Positions 14,811 through 18,976 of a stretch of 18,976 nt of DNA are shown one piece after another; position 1 is the stretch's first letter, and every line of letters begins with the position of its first letter. This DNA comes from UBA940 sp031548515 (GTDB lineage: Bacteria > Bacteroidota > Bacteroidia > Bacteroidales > Rikenellaceae): positions 1-18,976 of the forward strand of contig JAVBRB010000034.1 in NCBI GenBank assembly GCA_031548515.1, written 5' to 3'. The position numbers were made by a program, and so were the translations under genes. Under the pieces are notes generated by a model. It did not search any database, was not told where the DNA came from, and worked only from the letters and a program-made list of their open reading frames with translations.

Positions 14811-17800
14811 TTACTTCACGGCTTCAACCCTGAAAGAATAACAGATATTTTGGCCGTTGGGAATCATATACTCAGGAAGTGTCACCGGGCCGCAGCTTGC
14901 ATTTCCGACTCCCTCCTGCAGGCAATCCAGATTGAGGTATATTTCAGGTTTGCGTATTTCATCGAGCATAAAATCGTGCTTCGCCTGCCACAGCTCGTTA
15001 TCGGTGAAATGAAGCGCACTGAAGCTCAGGCGATCTTTAGACGAGATTTTCAAGCCCTTCCCTTTGTCATCTGTCAGTGTAAACCAGCGAATATCCTCCC
15101 TGTTCCCCATGCTTTGCGCCCGTACATAATGCTCGGCCTCCATTCCCTCGACCGTAGTCTCATACAGTCCGAAAAACGCGGAATGTTTCCTGTCTGAATA
15201 ATTCTCATGCGGACCGCGTCCGTAGTATTTTACGTTTTCGAAACCCGACGGCAGCACGATCTGCAATCCCAGGCGGTGGATGACATTGACCATCGGTCCG
15301 GTGAAGCTGGCATCGACGTCTATAGTACCGTCCGCATAAATCTGATATTTCACCAAATACGGGATACTTACGGGCCTGCGGAAATTGATGGTCGCCGTTT
15401 TACCAGCTATTACCGTAACGGATTTTCCATCTTCATCCGCCTGATAAGTAAAAATCGGCTTATCATATATTGCCGGGTAATAACTTTGATCGGCATATTT
15501 GTCGTTGTTCAGGCTACGGTACCAATTCAGCTCAAAACCTTGATTGTCGTGGAGCATTTCCTTATCTCCGTATTTCAACGACTTCATGACTCCCGTTTGC
15601 GTATTAAAAACAGCCGTGAATCCATCTCCGGATATCGCCAGCTCATTTTCAGTTTTTTCAGCACGTATCTTTTGCATGGAAGCCGTATTCAGTATCGGCA
15701 ACAACGGCTTTCTATTGAGAGCGAATTGTTCGGAAGCGACAGCATAGCCCGCTTTTTCCCAAGCGGTGTTTTCCTTCAGCTTGAAATATACATTCAGGAA
15801 ATACTCACTTCCCGAATCCAAGCTTTTATTGTAAGGAACGAGTAATGCTTTTTTCTGATTTGGGGCAAGGTCTATCGGATTTATCGATCCCGATTCAGCC
15901 ACGACTCCGTCTTTTAGCAGCTCCCAGGCAATATCGAATTCATTCAGGTCTGTAAAGTCATATTTATTCTCTATTTCAATTTTCCCTATAGAGAGCGACA
16001 ATGGCCTGATTTTGACATATTGATATATCTTTTTCACTTCCAGCAATTTGGCTGTTTCGCGCCTGTCCGGTGTAGTCAATCCGTTGCAAACAAAATCACC
16101 GTCGTTGGGAACGTCTCCGAAATCGCCTCCATAGTAATACCTGTCCGTCGGACCTCCGGGTTTAACGATCGCCTGGTCTACCCAGTCCCAGACGCAACCG
16201 CCGATCATCCGCTGCGAATGGTTCTCTATGTAGTCCCAGTATTCGGCAAGGTTGCCCATGGCATTACCCATCGAATGCACATATTCACACAGAAAGTAAG
16301 GTTTATCACTTTCCCGTTGATCGAAAGCAGCCATCCGGTCCAGAGCGGGATACATATGGGAGTCTATATCTGCCGATTCATTGCGGCCCTCGTAGTGAAC
16401 CGGGCGGGACGGATCCATCGAACGGGTGAGTTTCGCAATTTCATCGAAATTCATTCCGTTTCCACCTTCGTTCCCCATCGACCAGAAGATCACGCAAGGA
16501 TGGTTCCTGTCGCGCTGTACCATTCTTTCCAGGCGGTCCTTATATGCCGGCAACCAGGAAGGCATGTTGCTGATGGAATGGTTGCCGTGGTTTTCGATAT
16601 CGGCTTCGTCCATCGTATAGAGGCCGTAATAGTCGTATATGGCATACATTTTGGCATGATTGGGATAATGGCTGGTGCGGATGGTGTTCATATTATATCG
16701 TTTCATCATCTGCACGTCCTGGATCATCGATTCCACAGGTACGCTTCTACCGTATATCGGGTGCGTATCGTGCCGGTTGGTGCCTTTGAAAAAAACCTGC
16801 TCGTTATTAATATAAACCCGCTTGTTCTTGATCTCTATTTTACGGAATCCGAATTTGGAAGACATGGCTTCCGTCACATTTCCGTCCTTGTCTTTCAATA
16901 ACACTACGGCCGTGTAGAGATTCGGTTTTTCCGCCGACCATAATGCGGGCTTAGAAACCGCAGCCTGCAGATCGAAAGATTGTTCTTCCCCGCCTTTCAG
17001 TGCGGTTATGTCTTTTGAAATCTCCGCGACGGCCTTGCCCCGAGGGTCCAATAACGTAATCTGTATCGACGCGGCGTCCGATGCTTTTTTGCTGTAATTT
17101 TTGATAAAAGGTTTGACGTCGAATGTGGCCGAAGAGAAATCATCCCCGTTGAATCCGGCCGACAGATGGTAGTCGCGTACATGGACCTTTGGGGTGGCGA
17201 ACAGGAATACGTCGCGGTGGATACCGCTCAAGCGGAACATATCCTGGTCTTCTATGTAACTGCCGTCGGTCCAGCGGAACACCTGTACGGCAAGCGTATT
17301 GTTCCACGTTTTGACGTATTCTGTAATGTCGAACTCGGTCACATTGTTGGCGCCTTGGCTGTATCCCACTTTTTTACCGTTCACCCACACGTAAAAACCG
17401 CTATATACCCCGTCGAAATGTATAAAGATGTTTTTTCCGTCCCAGTCAGCCGGGACATCGAAGTCCCGGCGGTATGATCCCACGGGATTCGGCTCTTTTT
17501 CGTTCGTATATCCTTTCTGCGGCTCGATGAACGGAGGATTATTCCTGAACGGATATCTTATATTGGTATAAATAGGGGTACCGTATCCATGCATTTCCCA
17601 ATTGGAAGGCACCGGTATCTCCGCCCATGAAGATACGTTATACCCGGGTTTATAGAAATCCATCGGACGTTCGGAAGGTTGCTTCACCCATTTGAACTTC
17701 CAGTCCCCGTTCAGCGATCGATACAGCGGCGACGAAGGCTCCAACCACGGTTTGTCAAAGCTTTGGTCCGCTTTGAGGCTTTCAACCGACGGGAAAGGAA

Positions 17801-18398
17801 TATAAGTGACGTGACCGGCCTCCTTGTTGACTGCAAAAATGGTTTCGTTTTCCCAGTCGTCTTTGCCCCTCTTCACCTCTTCCGCTTTCGGCGCTTTCAT
17901 GTTAGTCGGTACCAACCGCCATGTTTGTATCACATTCGGCAATTGGTATAACGCCGCTCCGGCAGCATCTTCCCCGGTAAACGCCAGAACCATTCCACTG
18001 CCCCGTTGGGTAATCGTATAGTCGCCGGTTCCCGTTACCACTAATTTCCAATGCTGGTTTTCATTCGACGGCGAAGCATCCCACTGGATAACCGAATTCC
18101 CGTTTCCTGAAGAGATATTGAAATTGTCGATACTTTTACTACAAAACGGATTGGTTATCATATAAAAACCATTGCCGAGCGGAGTAAATCTCCAGGCCTG
18201 TCCTCCTTTGTCTTTTTGGTCTTTACCCAGGAAAAGCTTGGCCTCGTTCGCTTTGGAATCCAGATTATCGATCGCCAAACCCGCCGGACTGACTATTTTG
18301 TATAAAACATCCGGATTGATCTGTTGGGAAAATACATTCCCTGTCAAGAGCAGGCAGAACAGAAATGATAATCTGAATTTGTTTTTTAATGATAACAT
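14811..18398 (-). CDS. Secreted GH2 beta-galactosidase with N-terminal ricin-type beta-trefoil
   Basis: Encodes 1195 aa. Signal peptide ~1-25 ends in a NVFSQQ-type cleavage region, with no lipobox Cys. Residues ~30-165 form a beta-trefoil with its three QxW repeats (QAW 67-69, QHW 115-117, QTW 158-160). The GH2 sugar-binding domain is ~222-402 (SLNGDWKFKW, VPSNWEMHGYGTPIYTNI), the Ig-like domain ~404-517, and the TIM barrel ~519-815. Glu644 in WSMGNEGGNG is the acid/base and Glu705 in FLCEYVHSMGNA the nucleophile by comparison with LacZ. A beta-galactosidase small-chain domain closes the protein. It probably acts in the periplasm or at the cell surface on host or dietary galactosides. The gene stands alone, with a -7 box at 18445-18452 and a long inverted repeat after it. 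Substrate remains open. Confidence 0.94.
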   Translation of the reverse strand: MLSLKNKFRLSFLFCLLLTGNVFSQQINPDVLYKIVSPAGLAIDNLDSKANEAKLFLGKDQKDKGGQAWRFTPLGNGFYMITNPFCSKSIDNFNISSGNGNSVIQWDASPSNENQHWKLVVTGTGDYTITQRGSGMVLAFTGEDAAGAALYQLPNVIQTWRLVPTNMKAPKAEEVKRGKDDWENETIFAVNKEAGHVTYIPFPSVESLKADQSFDKPWLEPSSPLYRSLNGDWKFKWVKQPSERPMDFYKPGYNVSSWAEIPVPSNWEMHGYGTPIYTNIRYPFRNNPPFIEPQKGYTNEKEPNPVGSYRRDFDVPADWDGKNIFIHFDGVYSGFYVWVNGKKVGYSQGANNVTEFDITEYVKTWNNTLAVQVFRWTDGSYIEDQDMFRLSGIHRDVFLFATPKVHVRDYHLSAGFNGDDFSSATFDVKPFIKNYSKKASDAASIQITLLDPRGKAVAEISKDITALKGGEEQSFDLQAAVSKPALWSAEKPNLYTAVVLLKDKDGNVTEAMSSKFGFRKIEIKNKRVYINNEQVFFKGTNRHDTHPIYGRSVPVESMIQDVQMMKRYNMNTIRTSHYPNHAKMYAIYDYYGLYTMDEADIENHGNHSISNMPSWLPAYKDRLERMVQRDRNHPCVIFWSMGNEGGNGMNFDEIAKLTRSMDPSRPVHYEGRNESADIDSHMYPALDRMAAFDQRESDKPYFLCEYVHSMGNAMGNLAEYWDYIENHSQRMIGGCVWDWVDQAIVKPGGPTDRYYYGGDFGDVPNDGDFVCNGLTTPDRRETAKLLEVKKIYQYVKIRPLSLSIGKIEIENKYDFTDLNEFDIAWELLKDGVVAESGSINPIDLAPNQKKALLVPYNKSLDSGSEYFLNVYFKLKENTAWEKAGYAVASEQFALNRKPLLPILNTASMQKIRAEKTENELAISGDGFTAVFNTQTGVMKSLKYGDKEMLHDNQGFELNWYRSLNNDKYADQSYYPAIYDKPIFTYQADEDGKSVTVIAGKTATINFRRPVSIPYLVKYQIYADGTIDVDASFTGPMVNVIHRLGLQIVLPSGFENVKYYGRGPHENYSDRKHSAFFGLYETTVEGMEAEHYVRAQSMGNREDIRWFTLTDDKGKGLKISSKDRLSFSALHFTDNELWQAKHDFMLDEIRKPEIYLNLDCLQEGVGNASCGPVTLPEYMIPNGQNICYSFRVEAVK

Positions 18399-18444
18399 GG
18401 AGTTTTAATTTGATTGGTTAGTCATCTGTTTTTTCTTATTACGG

Positions 18445-18452
18445 CAAATTTA
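18445..18452 (-). promoter_or_regulatory. Probable -7 box of the beta-galactosidase promoter
   Basis: The minus strand reads TAAATTTG, a match to TAnnTTTG, giving a leader of roughly 40 nt. At the -33 position there is no TTTG but a perfect 10-bp palindrome CGCGATCGCG (18471-18480). Weak -33 recognition plus a palindrome is what an activator- or repressor-controlled promoter can look like (inference). Confidence 0.5.
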
Positions 18453-18718
18453 ATGATTTTTCGAAGAATGCGCGATCGCGTCGACACTTTTATTGAATAT
18501 AAAAGGTTGATGCCCTTGGCTTCCTCAACCCTATAAATAAAGGTGCTGTGTTGCTCTTGTACAGGCGACTCGTCCTTAATACTACTTATACGTTGATTTT
18601 CATTGAGTTGCCGATATTGTGCAAACAACATCAGAACAAGAATCATGTAAAACATCATGTACAACACACCCCTTTGAAACAGCATTTTGAGAGGGGTGGC
18701 TTATGGGAGAAACCCTGT

Positions 18719-18765
18719 AAAAAGAAAAAATCAGAAATTCATCGTATTGATAAACCTCTGATTTT
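18719..18765 (-). terminator. Terminator-like hairpin, minus strand
   Basis: AAAATCAGA / TCTGATTTT arms (18757-18765 and 18727-18735), then on the minus strand TTCTTTTT. The 21-nt loop makes it weaker than usual. It would end a transcript entering from beyond the right edge. Confidence 0.4.
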
Positions 18766-18767
18766 CA

Positions 18768-18970
18768 GAGCTGTTTCCGGGAGTTCCCTCGCATTCGCTC
18801 GGGCAGTCCCTGCCGCTGCCGCTGGGGCGCCGTCAAAAAAAACAACGAACAATATCGCTGCGCGATTATTTGAAAATCAAAAGGGTGCTTTCAAGTAAAC
18901 TTGAGCACCCTTTTGAAATTTTCAACTGCCGTGGCAGTATTGTTTGTTGTTTTTTGAGCTGTTTCCGGGA
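18768..18970. repeat. 15-bp direct repeat bracketing a long imperfect inverted repeat
   Basis: GAGCTGTTTCCGGGA occurs at 18768-18782 and again at 18956-18970. Between the copies, ~18832-18895 and ~18900-18960 form an imperfect inverted repeat: CAAAAAAAACAACGAACAATA on the left faces TATTGTTTGTTGTTTTTTG on the right, with the hairpin at 18877-18916 at its centre. The window ends six bases after the second repeat. Confidence 0.5.
18877..18916. terminator. Bidirectional terminator-like hairpin
   Basis: TCAAAAGGGTGCT (18877-18889) pairs perfectly with 18904-18916. After a 2-nt bulge, CAAG/CTTG extends the stem to a TAAA loop. T-rich sequence flanks both sides (TTTTGAAATTTTC on plus, TTTTGATTTTC on minus), so it could work in either direction. 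Confidence 0.6.
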
Positions 18971-18974
18971 CTTG
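18891..18974 (-). CDS. Possible C-terminal end of a gene entering from the right edge
   Basis: A minus-strand frame is open from the window edge to a TGA at 18891-18893, giving 27 residues (QVPETAQKTTNNTATAVENF and seven more). The family is not recognised. The stop lies within the terminator-like hairpin at 18877-18916, and a second terminator-like hairpin follows at 18719-18765, which fits a gene end. An open frame this short can easily occur by chance. Confidence 0.25.
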   Translation of the reverse strand, partial: QVPETAQKTTNNTATAVENFKRVLKFT

Positions 18975-18976
18975 AA

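Larger units (their letters stand above)
18453..18976. other. Right-edge region without a convincing complete gene
   Basis: About 520 bases. The left part (to ~18720) is A/T-rich and shows nothing definite beyond the CGCGATCGCG palindrome. The right part holds a terminator-like hairpin, short GC-rich hairpins (for example GCAG-TCC-CTGC near 18810), a long imperfect inverted repeat and a 15-bp direct repeat. Short frames here lack recognisable protein features. Confidence 0.6.

Noticed and set aside
16020..16901. Plus-strand frame of 293 codons
   Set aside because: Antisense to the beta-galactosidase catalytic barrel.
18422..18685. Minus-strand frame of 87 codons with a hydrophobic start
   Set aside because: It ends inside the probable beta-galactosidase promoter region, is A/T-rich and has no family resemblance; weak case.
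18548..18898. Plus-strand frame of 116 codons
   Set aside because: Low-complexity, mixed composition; its end lies in the terminator-like hairpin and inverted repeat, so it is probably chance.
1..18976. CRISPR arrays, transposases and invertible promoters
   Set aside because: No regularly spaced short repeats, transposase or recombinase genes, or inverted-repeat pair flanking a promoter were seen.

Overview
The window looks like a chromosome segment of a Bacteroidales bacterium, perhaps Alistipes-like. The reasons are the Mfa-type (type V) fimbrial lipoproteins, a FecR/ECF sigma pair, a Bacteroides-type promoter (TTTG-N19-TAnnTTTG) ahead of a tRNA, a general lack of Shine-Dalgarno sites, and AT-rich gaps between genes. 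The genus is inference. Apart from the DNA-glycosylase gene at 12408, every confident gene is on the minus strand, so the locus reads right to left.

Regulatory and fimbrial locus (11982 down to 1). In transcription order: an ECF sigma factor (10950-11585) with a long upstream leader; a gap with two hairpins; an unrecognised 120-aa protein (10067-10429); a FecR-type membrane anti-sigma factor (8588-9844); an Mfa1-type major fimbrillin with an aspartate-rich segment near its C-terminus (6934-8430); a strong intrinsic terminator; a FimB/Mfa2-type anchor lipoprotein (5836-6747); and two large modular tip or accessory lipoproteins (3165-5795, and <1-3093, which runs off the left edge). Both tip proteins have a DUF4906/Mfa-like N-terminal region, a BACON-like Ig domain and C-terminal FISUMP-like modules. 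The leftmost has two tandem modules and then starts another domain. The likely logic is that the sigma and anti-sigma pair controls the fimbrial genes, the major pilin is made in excess because of the terminator behind it, and read-through supplies the anchor and tips. No TonB receptor or SusCD pair is visible, although such partners usually accompany FecR/ECF modules in this phylum.

Housekeeping middle (12144-14621). A tRNA-Gly(GCC) with a clear promoter and terminator, a uracil/hypoxanthine-type DNA glycosylase on the plus strand, a convergent OsmC-family protein, and an SDR-type L-threonine 3-dehydrogenase.

Carbohydrate gene and right edge (14741-18976). A 23-bp-stem perfect inverted repeat lies behind a secreted 1195-aa GH2 beta-galactosidase that carries an N-terminal ricin-type beta-trefoil. 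Upstream of it are about 570 bases with no convincing complete gene. They hold a -7 box, terminator-like hairpins, a long imperfect inverted repeat flanked by a 15-bp direct repeat, and perhaps the last 27 codons of a minus-strand gene entering from the right.

The best candidate for something undescribed is the sigma / 120-aa protein / unusual FecR / fimbria arrangement, with a repeated upstream DNA element and a shared 11-bp motif ahead of three of its genes.
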